NCBI GenBank assembly: GCA_903905685.1
Contig: CAIVHI010000451.1
Location: forward strand, 1-33,738
Origin: an uncultured Bacteroidota bacterium
GTDB lineage: Bacteria; Bacteroidota; Bacteroidia; Chitinophagales; Chitinophagaceae
Length of the DNA: 33,738 nucleotides
Reading direction: 5' to 3'
Below are positions 15,983 through 22,644 of the stretch, piece after piece. The stretch's first letter is position 1. Each line of letters starts with the position of its first letter. Position numbers and translations under genes: made by a program. The notes under the pieces are model-generated. The model was not told where the DNA came from. It saw only the letters and a list, made by a program, of their open reading frames with translations, and ran no database searches.

Positions 15983-15998
15983 ATGGCTCCCTTCGGCA

Positions 15999-16355
15999 TC
16001 ACCCTATCATTTCGACGAGGCCGCTATAGGCCAGTAGCGACAAGGAAATCAGCATGAACACGATGATTCTGGGGTAATGCGGTTTGCGTGTCTGCTTGGT
16101 GGCGAGGCGGCTTATCTTGAGGTTCAGTACGATGCCGATAAGCAACATCGCCAAAAAGACTAAGCCGAAGTATTTGACAGAGAACAACAACTTGACGCGG
16201 TCTTGCGGGAGATAGCCGTCCAACAGCAACGCGAGCCCATGCAGGATAAAGCAATTGAGCAGCGCCACCATGCAAAGCGAAAAAGCACATGACAACATGT
16301 TGTTTTTCGTCAACTTGAAGCACATCAAATATGCATCCTCTGTTACTTGTTTCAT
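15999..16355 (-). CDS. three-helix membrane protein on opposite strand
   Basis: The 118-residue product (track start GTG 16370, ATG 16355 preferred) has three probable membrane helices: LSCAFSLCMVALLNCFILHG around residues 25-45, YFGLVFLAMLLIGIVL in the middle and IIVFMLISLSLLAYSGL near the C-terminus. I recognise no family. It is the only minus-strand gene in the cluster and ends 17 bases from the connector stop, tail to tail. A perfect TACCTTTG box lies 42 bases upstream, so it has its own promoter. It could be an inserted host gene, an immunity-like protein or a lysis regulator; none is supported by a motif. Confidence 0.6.
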   Translation of the reverse strand: MKQVTEDAYLMCFKLTKNNMLSCAFSLCMVALLNCFILHGLALLLDGYLPQDRVKLLFSVKYFGLVFLAMLLIGIVLNLKISRLATKQTRKPHYPRIIVFMLISLSLLAYSGLVEMIG

Positions 16356-16405
16356 CTTATCGGTAAGCACTTAGCAGGCAATGGCAATTTGCCTCAAGTA
16401 TTTTT

Positions 16406-16413
16406 CAAAGGTA
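16406..16413 (-). promoter_or_regulatory. -7 box of the minus-strand membrane gene
   Basis: TACCTTTG on the minus strand matches the Bacteroidota -7 consensus TAnnTTTG exactly. It lies in the AT-rich 106-base region between the divergent membrane gene and portal gene. I cannot identify a TTTG at the right distance upstream. No equally good plus-strand box precedes the portal. Confidence 0.45.
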
Positions 16414-16476
16414 GAAATATAATCTCTTACGTTCGTTAAAAAAAATTCAAAAACCCTTGATGCTAATTTGTAGGAT

Positions 16477-17568
16477 ATGAAGAAGGATATCATAATTAAC
16501 GAATTGATAATACGGTCGGCAGACCGGGGCCGCAAAGATATAGCCAGTTGGCGCAATGCACTGAAGAGTGCAGAGTCGGTCTACTACCCCAACCGAAGCA
16601 GGCTGTATGACCTCTATGAAGACATCCTGCCCGACGGGCACTTGTCGGGCATCATTGGGAAGCGCATAGATGCGGTGTTGAACAAGCCGTTGTATTTTGA
16701 GAGTGACGGTAAAAAGCGGCCCGAGTTGGACGACCTTATGGCGACTGCGGGGTTTAGAAAGGTAGTGAGGACCATCATGGAGACCGTATTTTGGGGATTG
16801 TCGGGGTTGGAGTTTGTGCCCGGCAACAGTATGGAAGTGAATGTGCTTCCCCGCAAGCACATCAAGCCCGACTTGGGGATACTGGCGTTTGAACAAAACG
16901 GTACATCGGGAATGGCCTATCAGGACCTTGACAACGTCTGGATTATGGGCGACCCCGGCGACTTGGGGATCCTACTGAAGTGTGCACCCTACTGTTTGTA
17001 CAAAAGGGCGAGCATGGCCGACTGGGCACAATACATCGAGTTGTTTGGGCAGCCGGTCAAAATCATCAAGTACGACTCTTACGACGACCAAACGAAGGCC
17101 GAGCTGAAAAAGATACTCGATGAAAGCGGCAGCTCTCTGTCTATGATGATACCCAAGCAAGCCGACTTCGAGATGAAGGATGGCAAGCAGAACAACGGAG
17201 ATGGCAATTTGCAATTATCGTTTATCAAGGCCATGAACGAAGAGTTGTCCATCACCGTGCTTGGCAATACGGAGACCACGACGAGTGCCTACAGTACCGG
17301 CTATGCGCAAAGCAAGGTGCACCTGCAACAGCAGTTCGAAATTACGAAGAGCGACTTGGTTTATACGGCAGGGATGCTGAACCAGCCCAAATTCCTCAGC
17401 GTATTGGAGGCTTATGGATATCCCGTTGGCGGTGGACGATTTGTATTTTCGAAGGATACCGACATCGACTACTTGAAAGCCCGCATCGCCATAGATGCCG
17501 AAATCAACAAGATCGTGCCGTTGGGCCGTCAATATTGGCTGGACACCTACGGCATATGCGCAGAATAA
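16477..17568 (+). CDS. portal protein (Mu gp29/DUF935-like)
   Basis: The 363-residue product is a Mu gp29-like portal. It contains IIRSADRGRKDIASWRNALKSAE at the front, then YDLYEDILPDGHLSGIIGKRIDAV, WGLSGLEFVPGNSM and RKHIKPDLGIL. The stem-like part YIELFGQPVKIIKYDSYDDQ follows, and a late VLGNTETTTSAYSTGYAQSKVH segment is typical of the family. The dodecameric portal is the DNA gate for packaging and ejection. It is shorter than many DUF935 portals, ending soon after VPLGRQYWLDTYG. No MuF/gp30 minor head gene follows. It comes last instead of second in the morphogenesis order, next to the tail terminator. Confidence 0.8.
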   Translation: MKKDIIINELIIRSADRGRKDIASWRNALKSAESVYYPNRSRLYDLYEDILPDGHLSGIIGKRIDAVLNKPLYFESDGKKRPELDDLMATAGFRKVVRTIMETVFWGLSGLEFVPGNSMEVNVLPRKHIKPDLGILAFEQNGTSGMAYQDLDNVWIMGDPGDLGILLKCAPYCLYKRASMADWAQYIELFGQPVKIIKYDSYDDQTKAELKKILDESGSSLSMMIPKQADFEMKDGKQNNGDGNLQLSFIKAMNEELSITVLGNTETTTSAYSTGYAQSKVHLQQQFEITKSDLVYTAGMLNQPKFLSVLEAYGYPVGGGRFVFSKDTDIDYLKARIAIDAEINKIVPLGRQYWLDTYGICAE

Positions 17569-17611
17569 ACCTCCAGATAAGACCACTTCAACCAGACCCC
17601 AACATACCGCT

Positions 17612-18091
17612 ATGGAATCCATTTTTGCAAGCATGCTGCTTCAAGTCACTGCCCGCTTGGGTGGTGAATTTGGCAATAAAGTACATATTGCCTTTGCGGG
17701 AGGGCGTGGCCGCCCGCAGATGGGCGTACCCGAAATAACCATTGAATTCGATGAATTCCGCTTCGAGAGTTTGGCAGGTGGGGTACAGATGGGTGCCGGC
17801 ACATTGGTAGTGCGGTTGTTGTTTGCCGCCTTCAGTTCGCCGGCGGCTGCCACCCCAGAACCCTACCGCCGAAAGGCACTTGCCTATTGCGAAATCGAGA
17901 GCAAACTACACGGAATCCTCCAAGGGTTCCAGCCCCATGCATCGGCAGGAGGTTTGGACCGCATTTCTGCACGCGGCAAGTACCAGCCCGATGGCCGCGT
18001 GGAGCGGGAAATTCGATACAGCGTCACCTTTACAGACTCGACGGCTACCGAAGGCAAGACTTGGAAGCGCGTGAAGGCCGCAATGAGGTGA
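17612..18091 (+). CDS. tail-terminator-like protein
   Basis: The track starts at 17495 inside the portal; I choose ATG 17612, giving 159 residues. The sequence MESIFASMLLQVTARL, then VPEITIEFDEFRFESL, then AGTLVVRLLFAAFSSPAAATPE, and the final REIRYSVTFTDSTA resemble small phage tail-completion or terminator proteins. These cap the tail tube and join it to the head. The identification rests on pattern, size and position after the portal. The cluster ends here: the host flippase ends 22 bases later on the opposite strand. Confidence 0.5.
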   Translation: MESIFASMLLQVTARLGGEFGNKVHIAFAGGRGRPQMGVPEITIEFDEFRFESLAGGVQMGAGTLVVRLLFAAFSSPAAATPEPYRRKALAYCEIESKLHGILQGFQPHASAGGLDRISARGKYQPDGRVEREIRYSVTFTDSTATEGKTWKRVKAAMR

Positions 18092-18113
18092 CGAAGGCAG
18101 GGGTGGATACCTG

Positions 18114-19622
18114 CTAACGGATGTACTTGCCGATAACGGGTAGCCCTTGGAGCTCTTTCTTCTCAATCAGGGCAATGAAGCGGATGAAGGCGAAGAACAA
18201 TACGGCACCGGAGGCCAAGCGCAGCGGCACGTTCGATGTAAAGTGCTTCACCCACTGCTCCAAGAAGAAAAGGCCCAACATGAAGGACAAGTAGGCCAAC
18301 AGTTTGCGCAGGAAGTAGGGCACAGGATAGTAATGTTGGCCCAACACGTAGGAGAGCACCATCATGCTGCCGTATGCAGCCAGGGTAGCCCAAGCACAGG
18401 CATACATGCCGTAGACCGGTATGTAGCGGAAATTGATGAACAGCGTGATGGCGGCGCCTACTAAGGTGACAATCATGCCGAAATACATCTTGTCGGTGAT
18501 TTTGTACCACACCGAAAGGTTGTAGTAGATGCCAAGGGCAACATTGGCGGCAAGTAGGATGGGCACCACACCGAGGTCGTTGCGATACTGGGGGCCAATG
18601 AAGTATTTCCAGATGTCGAGAAACAAAGCGGTAAACAGGAACGCGATGCAAAGGGTGATGACGAACCATTTCATGACCCGGGCGTAGGTCTTTGGAGCGT
18701 CTTTCTCGGTAGAGCGACTAAAGAAAAACGGCTCGGCCGACATTTTGAACGCTTGGATGAACAGGGTGATGAAAATGGCTATTTTGTAATCGGCACTGTA
18801 GTTGCCCACCTCTATTTTGGCCTGCAGTTCGCTGAGTGGCACCAATTTGCGGAGCATGATGCGGTCTATGGTTTCATTGACCATGCCGCCCAGGCCTATG
18901 ATGATCATGGGGGAGCTGTAGGCAAATATGCGCCGCCACAAGGGGAGGTCGAAGGCGAAGCGCCAAGAATTCCATTCTTTATAGAGCAGCAGGAAAGTTA
19001 CGAGCGATTGGGCAAGATTGGCGAGGAGCAGGAAGCCAACATCGGTATTGGCGTGATACCAAACCGAATATCGCGAAGTGGGGAATTCCGCTACTTTCTG
19101 CGGGCTGTAATAGATGAAATAAATGGTGGCGAATATGTTCACCAATATGCCGGCCACCTTGGTAAATGCATACTTCTTGGGTCGGCCTTCTTGGCGTAGT
19201 TTGGCGAAGGGGATGGCCGACATGGTATCGATGGCTACTATGGCCACGCAGATATTGATGTACTCGGGGTGGTTGTCGAGGCCGGTGAAGGTGCAAACAG
19301 CGTTTCGGAAATAGATGATGAGCGCGCTCAGCAGCACCGACGAAACGGCAAGGGATGTGAATGTGGTTTGGAACAGCTTGTCTTTATCTCCGCCTCGCGC
19401 CGAAAACCTGAAATAGGCCGTTTCCATACCGTAGGTGTAGACGATATTGATGAACGAGATGCAGGAAAACAAAACACTGAAGTCGCCATACTCACTTCGT
19501 TGCATATCAGACCTAAGGATATAGGTAATGATGGGCGTGAGGAGTACATTCAGGAACTTCGCGGCTATGTTGCTGAGTCCGTACCAGATGGTTTCGCCGG
19601 CGAGTTTCTTGAGAGAAGTCAA
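18114..19622 (-). CDS. polysaccharide/oligosaccharide flippase (Wzx-like)
   Basis: The approximately 502-residue product is a MATE/MOP-clan polysaccharide transporter with 12-14 membrane segments. It flips lipid-linked sugar units across the inner membrane for surface polysaccharide or O-antigen. Family features are the N-terminal LKKLAGETIWYGLSNIAAKFLN, the GDFSVLFSCISFINIVYTYGMETAYFR loop, and the later TIDRIMLRKLVPL loop. The ORF-track ATG (19664) lies inside the predicted promoter spacer, so I choose TTG 19622 in front of TSLKKLAGE, which agrees with related N-termini. Downstream it runs tail to tail with the phage-like cluster. Confidence 0.8.
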   Translation of the reverse strand: MTSLKKLAGETIWYGLSNIAAKFLNVLLTPIITYILRSDMQRSEYGDFSVLFSCISFINIVYTYGMETAYFRFSARGGDKDKLFQTTFTSLAVSSVLLSALIIYFRNAVCTFTGLDNHPEYINICVAIVAIDTMSAIPFAKLRQEGRPKKYAFTKVAGILVNIFATIYFIYYSPQKVAEFPTSRYSVWYHANTDVGFLLLANLAQSLVTFLLLYKEWNSWRFAFDLPLWRRIFAYSSPMIIIGLGGMVNETIDRIMLRKLVPLSELQAKIEVGNYSADYKIAIFITLFIQAFKMSAEPFFFSRSTEKDAPKTYARVMKWFVITLCIAFLFTALFLDIWKYFIGPQYRNDLGVVPILLAANVALGIYYNLSVWYKITDKMYFGMIVTLVGAAITLFINFRYIPVYGMYACAWATLAAYGSMMVLSYVLGQHYYPVPYFLRKLLAYLSFMLGLFFLEQWVKHFTSNVPLRLASGAVLFFAFIRFIALIEKKELQGLPVIGKYIR

Positions 19623-19643
19623 AATGGGGTATCGGAAAGGGTG

Positions 19644-19675
19644 TAAAATTACGGCATACCCCAAAATTTATCAAA
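19644..19675 (-). promoter_or_regulatory. promoter of the flippase gene
   Basis: On the minus strand, TTTG (19672-19675), 20 bases, then TAATTTTA (19644-19651). This is the Bacteroidota arrangement with one mismatch. The ATG at 19664 falls in the spacer, which decides the start in favour of TTG 19622. Confidence 0.5.
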
Positions 19676-19782
19676 AGCAAGGTGGCCTGTTGGCCGAAAT
19701 AGGCCAAACTTAGGCCATAATGCCCGTGAAAATGCCTATTTTGCGGGTTGGAACCGTAACATCGGGTATTTTAAAAAAAATC

Positions 19783-19813
19783 TTTGCGGGACAAGATAAA
19801 TTTTAGAATTTTG
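19783..19813 (+). promoter_or_regulatory. promoter of the secreted regulatory-domain protein
   Basis: TTTG at 19783-19786, 19 bases, then GAATTTTG at 19806-19813, 17 bases before ATG 19831. This is the Bacteroidota pattern with one mismatch in the -7 box. Confidence 0.45.
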
Positions 19814-19830
19814 ACCAACGGAGTTTTACT

Positions 19831-20277
19831 ATGAAACGAGTCATTTTAACAATTGGGGGTTTATTGCTTGTTGGTGCCACATTTGCCCAAAAGGCGGGTG
19901 GCCATGCCAAAGGCGGGTCAAATTATTTCGGCAACACTGCGGTGGCGGCCAAAGACGGAGTATGGGGAACCATCAAAAACGGCGCGGGAGACCCTATGGC
20001 GGACGTGGAGGTCATGGTCTACAAGGTAGATACCATTGAGGCTTCGGGTTATACCGATGCAATGGGCCGCTACACCACAAGTGCTTGCGCAGCCGGCAAG
20101 TATACGGTAAAGATTGTTTACCCCAACAACAAGTATGCGATTGTGAACGGTGTGGAAATCAAGAAGGGACGAGTGATGCTGGATATGAAGGCCAATATGC
20201 CTGTTTCCGATACCGTGATTTCTTATGCCGACTTGCAGCCCAAGAAAGAAAAGCCAAAAACACCGGGTAAGCGCTGA
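19831..20277 (+). CDS. secreted carboxypeptidase-regulatory-like protein
   Basis: The 148-residue product has a signal peptide (MKRVILTIGGLLLVGATFAQ). The rest is a carboxypeptidase regulatory-like beta-sandwich: GVWGTIKNGAGDPMADVEVMVYKVDTIEASGYTDAMGRYTT and then AAGKYTVKIVYPNNKYAIVNGVEIKKG. Such domains appear at the N-terminus of Bacteroidota TonB-dependent receptors and alone in secreted proteins. Here it stands alone and ends in a basic tail (KKEKPKTPGKR). It has its own promoter and a strong terminator, so it is a single-gene unit. Its partner is unknown. Confidence 0.75.
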   Translation: MKRVILTIGGLLLVGATFAQKAGGHAKGGSNYFGNTAVAAKDGVWGTIKNGAGDPMADVEVMVYKVDTIEASGYTDAMGRYTTSACAAGKYTVKIVYPNNKYAIVNGVEIKKGRVMLDMKANMPVSDTVISYADLQPKKEKPKTPGKR

Positions 20278-20302
20278 TAGCGGATTTGCAATAGGGATTT
20301 CA

Positions 20303-20327
20303 GGGGGAGCGTGGCTTCCCCTTTTTT
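20303..20327 (+). terminator. rho-independent terminator
   Basis: GGGGGAGC (20303-20310), loop GTG, GCTTCCCC (20314-20321), with one G-T wobble, then TTTTTT. It lies 25 bases after the stop of the secreted carboxypeptidase-regulatory-like gene. Confidence 0.8.
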
Positions 20328-20351
20328 GGTTTAGGGAGGATGATCCCATTC

Positions 20352-21491
20352 CTATTTTCCGGTTGTGCCTTTGCGGAGGATATGTTTCCTAACCACATTG
20401 CCTACCAGCTTGAATGGCATAGTGAGGAACCCCAGTGCGATTTCCTTCAACAGGCCGGGTTGCGGGCCGAAGGCGTCGAGATTGACGCGGATATGCTTGT
20501 AGATGTCGCGAAACTGCAACAACACCAACATGTTGTATATGGTGCGGCGCGTACTGATGAATTGTACGGGCAACGGGGTATAATACTTCGTGCGGGCGGC
20601 AGTGAAGCCCTCCGTGAGGGCCGTCTTCACGCAGGCTATCGCTTTTTCGAGGTCTGCATCGTAAAGTTCCACCAGGTTTTCCAAGGGGAGGCCGAAGCGT
20701 TCGAAATCGCGGGAGACCGGGTTGATCCAAAAGGCATGAGGGTCAAGCATTTGAATCATGGGCAGGAGCTTGCCGGCCGATGACGTGGTGACCCAGGTGA
20801 TGCCGCTGGAGCAGCCCAACATCAGGGTGCAGTAGTGCGACAGTGCGGCTGTTTCCCGAAGCGTGAGTATGCTGCCGTCAATGATTGCGGGGTTGTCGGA
20901 CACCACTTTGATGCCCGATGAAAGGATGATGGCCGTATCGGGCACGGCAACGGCTTCATTGGCAATGCGTAGCGCCACCGCGGGCGTAATGGCTATTTGC
21001 CCGCTTTGCGGTGCAAACTCGAACAGGACGACATTTTTATAGCCCGATAGTTGATGTTGCACGGCAAAGGCGGCCGTCTTAGCCAGTTCCTCGTCCCTCA
21101 AGCACAGCACGGGTGTGACGGGTACTGTAATGGGGCGGCCATAACACCTGAAGATGCCCGAGCGGATGGCGCCGTCGTAGTTGGCCACATTCTCGTCGGC
21201 CAACTGGGTGAATAGGCACAAGTCGTATTCGCCACGGGCTATTTTGTCATTGATTTCTTTCTTGATTTGCCTAATAGGCTGAACATTGGCCGGTTTGGTA
21301 GGCATTTGCACCACCCACACATCGTCTACGTAGGGGTTGTTATCGATAATCTTGGCACAGAACGATGCGATGACCCACGTGAGGTGGCAGCCGGGGTAGT
21401 CTTGCTTTATCTGCCGGGCTATTGCCGTGGCATATAGGCAGTCGCCATTGGAGTACAGGTGGAGGAGCAATATTCTTTTGGGCGAACTCAT
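20352..21491 (-). CDS. GT9-like glycosyltransferase
   Basis: The approximately 379-residue product resembles the GT9 heptosyltransferase family. It begins MSSPKRILLLHLYSNGDCLYATAIARQI, corresponding to the first Rossmann motif, and has a second domain with TAIILSSGIKVVSDN and LMLGCSSGITWVTTSS, where GT9 enzymes hold the NDP-sugar. The C-terminal 80 residues are a basic amphipathic extension. The track starts at 21668; I choose ATG 21491, which overlaps the preceding gene's stop (ATGA). The enzyme probably adds a sugar to lipid A core, O-antigen or another surface glycan. The acceptor and sugar are unknown. Confidence 0.65.
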   Translation of the reverse strand: MSSPKRILLLHLYSNGDCLYATAIARQIKQDYPGCHLTWVIASFCAKIIDNNPYVDDVWVVQMPTKPANVQPIRQIKKEINDKIARGEYDLCLFTQLADENVANYDGAIRSGIFRCYGRPITVPVTPVLCLRDEELAKTAAFAVQHQLSGYKNVVLFEFAPQSGQIAITPAVALRIANEAVAVPDTAIILSSGIKVVSDNPAIIDGSILTLRETAALSHYCTLMLGCSSGITWVTTSSAGKLLPMIQMLDPHAFWINPVSRDFERFGLPLENLVELYDADLEKAIACVKTALTEGFTAARTKYYTPLPVQFISTRRTIYNMLVLLQFRDIYKHIRVNLDAFGPQPGLLKEIALGFLTMPFKLVGNVVRKHILRKGTTGK

Positions 21492-22363
21492 GCGGCGTCG
21501 GTCATCATTTTGGCAAGCATTTGGAAGGTCACTTCGGGTCTCCAGCCCAGTGAATGAATCAAATCGGGGTTGGAAACGAGAATGCGGTATTCCGGTTGGA
21601 AACCTGGGGGCGAAACCACATGGTTTTGCCATTGCAACCCCTTTAGCGAGAAGCAGGCATCTAGCCAATTGGCTATGGAGTAGGCGAGACCTGAGCCGAG
21701 GTTGGCCTCAAAAATCTCGTCTTGCATGGTGAGGATAAGCGCTGCCTTAACCACGTCTCCGGCAAATGTCCATTCCTTTTGTACGTCTACATCGCCAATG
21801 GTCAATACTTCGGTACTGCCGGCGGCAATTTGGCAGGCGGCAGCCGCAATGCGGCGGGTGAGGTGGTGGGCAGGGCGGCGCGGACTCTCATGGTTGTAGA
21901 AATACCCGAAATAGACCCGCAAGCCCAGCGAGCGGTAATACCGACCTGCATAAACCGACTGTATGCGGCTCACCGCATAGGGGCTGGAGGCATGGAAGGC
22001 ATTGGTCTCTTTTACCGGCAAGCCCTTGTTCTCGAACTGGAGGCCACTGCCCGAGAGGAACACCTTGGTGTGGCGCGAATGGCGGTATACGGCTTCCAAC
22101 AGGTTGAAGGTGCCTGTGCCAATGGTAGCATTGTTCTCCAGCACGGCATCGTGGCGCGTGGTGGAGTTGGCTGCGAGGTCGAAAATGAAATTGGGGCGGT
22201 GGGTGGCTACAAGCTGCTCCACGGCCTGGAAATCGGCAATATCGGTGTGGAGCCACTCGCCCGAGCGCGACACCCCCAATACGTCCATACCCATGCCGGT
22301 CAGTAAGGCATTCAGGTAATGTCCGTCTTGGCCATTGGCTCCAAAAATTATTGCGGTAGTCAT
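21488..22363 (-). CDS. GMD-like sugar-nucleotide dehydratase/reductase with Arg for catalytic Lys
   Basis: The 291-residue product (ATG 22363 chosen) is an extended short-chain dehydrogenase. It has the NAD(P)-binding GANGQDG at residues 8-14 and NHESPRR at about 157-163, both typical of GDP-mannose 4,6-dehydratases and close relatives. The catalytic YxxxK motif reads SPYAVSR, with Tyr129 kept and Lys133 replaced by Arg (codon at 21965-21967). This is unusual; activity may be changed or lost, or the family variant may tolerate Arg. The gene overlaps the GT9 gene by four bases and probably supplies its activated sugar. Confidence 0.75.
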   Translation of the reverse strand: MTTAIIFGANGQDGHYLNALLTGMGMDVLGVSRSGEWLHTDIADFQAVEQLVATHRPNFIFDLAANSTTRHDAVLENNATIGTGTFNLLEAVYRHSRHTKVFLSGSGLQFENKGLPVKETNAFHASSPYAVSRIQSVYAGRYYRSLGLRVYFGYFYNHESPRRPAHHLTRRIAAAACQIAAGSTEVLTIGDVDVQKEWTFAGDVVKAALILTMQDEIFEANLGSGLAYSIANWLDACFSLKGLQWQNHVVSPPGFQPEYRILVSNPDLIHSLGWRPEVTFQMLAKMMTDAA

Positions 22364-22615
22364 GAAAAAGGCATCAGGGAGTACGCAAATGTAAGCTTGA
22401 AGGGGCAATAATGGTAAAGAGGCACCCGAGCCTTGGGTGCTGCGGCGAATCTGGAACCCAGGGATGATGGCGAGGAGATGAAAAAATATACTTGTTCTAG
22501 CGTCCCGCGTGAGTCGAAGAATAGTCGGGCCTTCGGCGGCGCAATTACCCCCCCAACTCTAAAGCCCTCCTAATCGCCTGTAACAAATATCAATAATACG
22601 CGCAGCTTTTTACGT

Positions 22616-22623
22616 TAATTTTG
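22616..22623 (+). promoter_or_regulatory. -7 box of dxs
   Basis: TAATTTTG matches the Bacteroidota -7 consensus TAnnTTTG. It lies 21 bases before ATG 22645, and the ORF-track TTG at 22621 falls inside it. A clear TTTG at the usual distance upstream is not visible. Confidence 0.5.
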
Positions 22624-22644
22624 CAAATCAGGTTCCCCAACAAG

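Larger units (their letters stand above)
1654..18091 (+). mobile_element. contractile phage-like morphogenesis cluster without replication or integration genes
   Basis: About 16.4 kb of mostly plus-strand genes encode head, packaging, tail, baseplate, fibre and lysis proteins. Relative to the Mu order (terminase, portal, protease, capsid, connectors, sheath, tube, chaperone, tape measure, hub, spike, wedge, fibre) the cluster is rotated: it begins at the protease and ends with terminase, gp36-like connector, portal and tail terminator. Two genes near the end do not look like phage genes: a secreted acidic protein, and a membrane protein on the opposite strand. Both have candidate host-type promoters. 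No integrase, transposase, repressor, lysogeny or replication gene is visible. Gene-transfer-agent-like domestication and a defective prophage are the competing readings. Confidence 0.8.

Noticed and set aside
1654-18091. Headless contractile bacteriocin (tailocin), eCIS or type VI secretion system
   Set aside because: Capsid, protease, portal and an intact terminase are present, and T6SS/eCIS hallmarks such as the AAA+ ATPase ClpV or membrane complex are missing.
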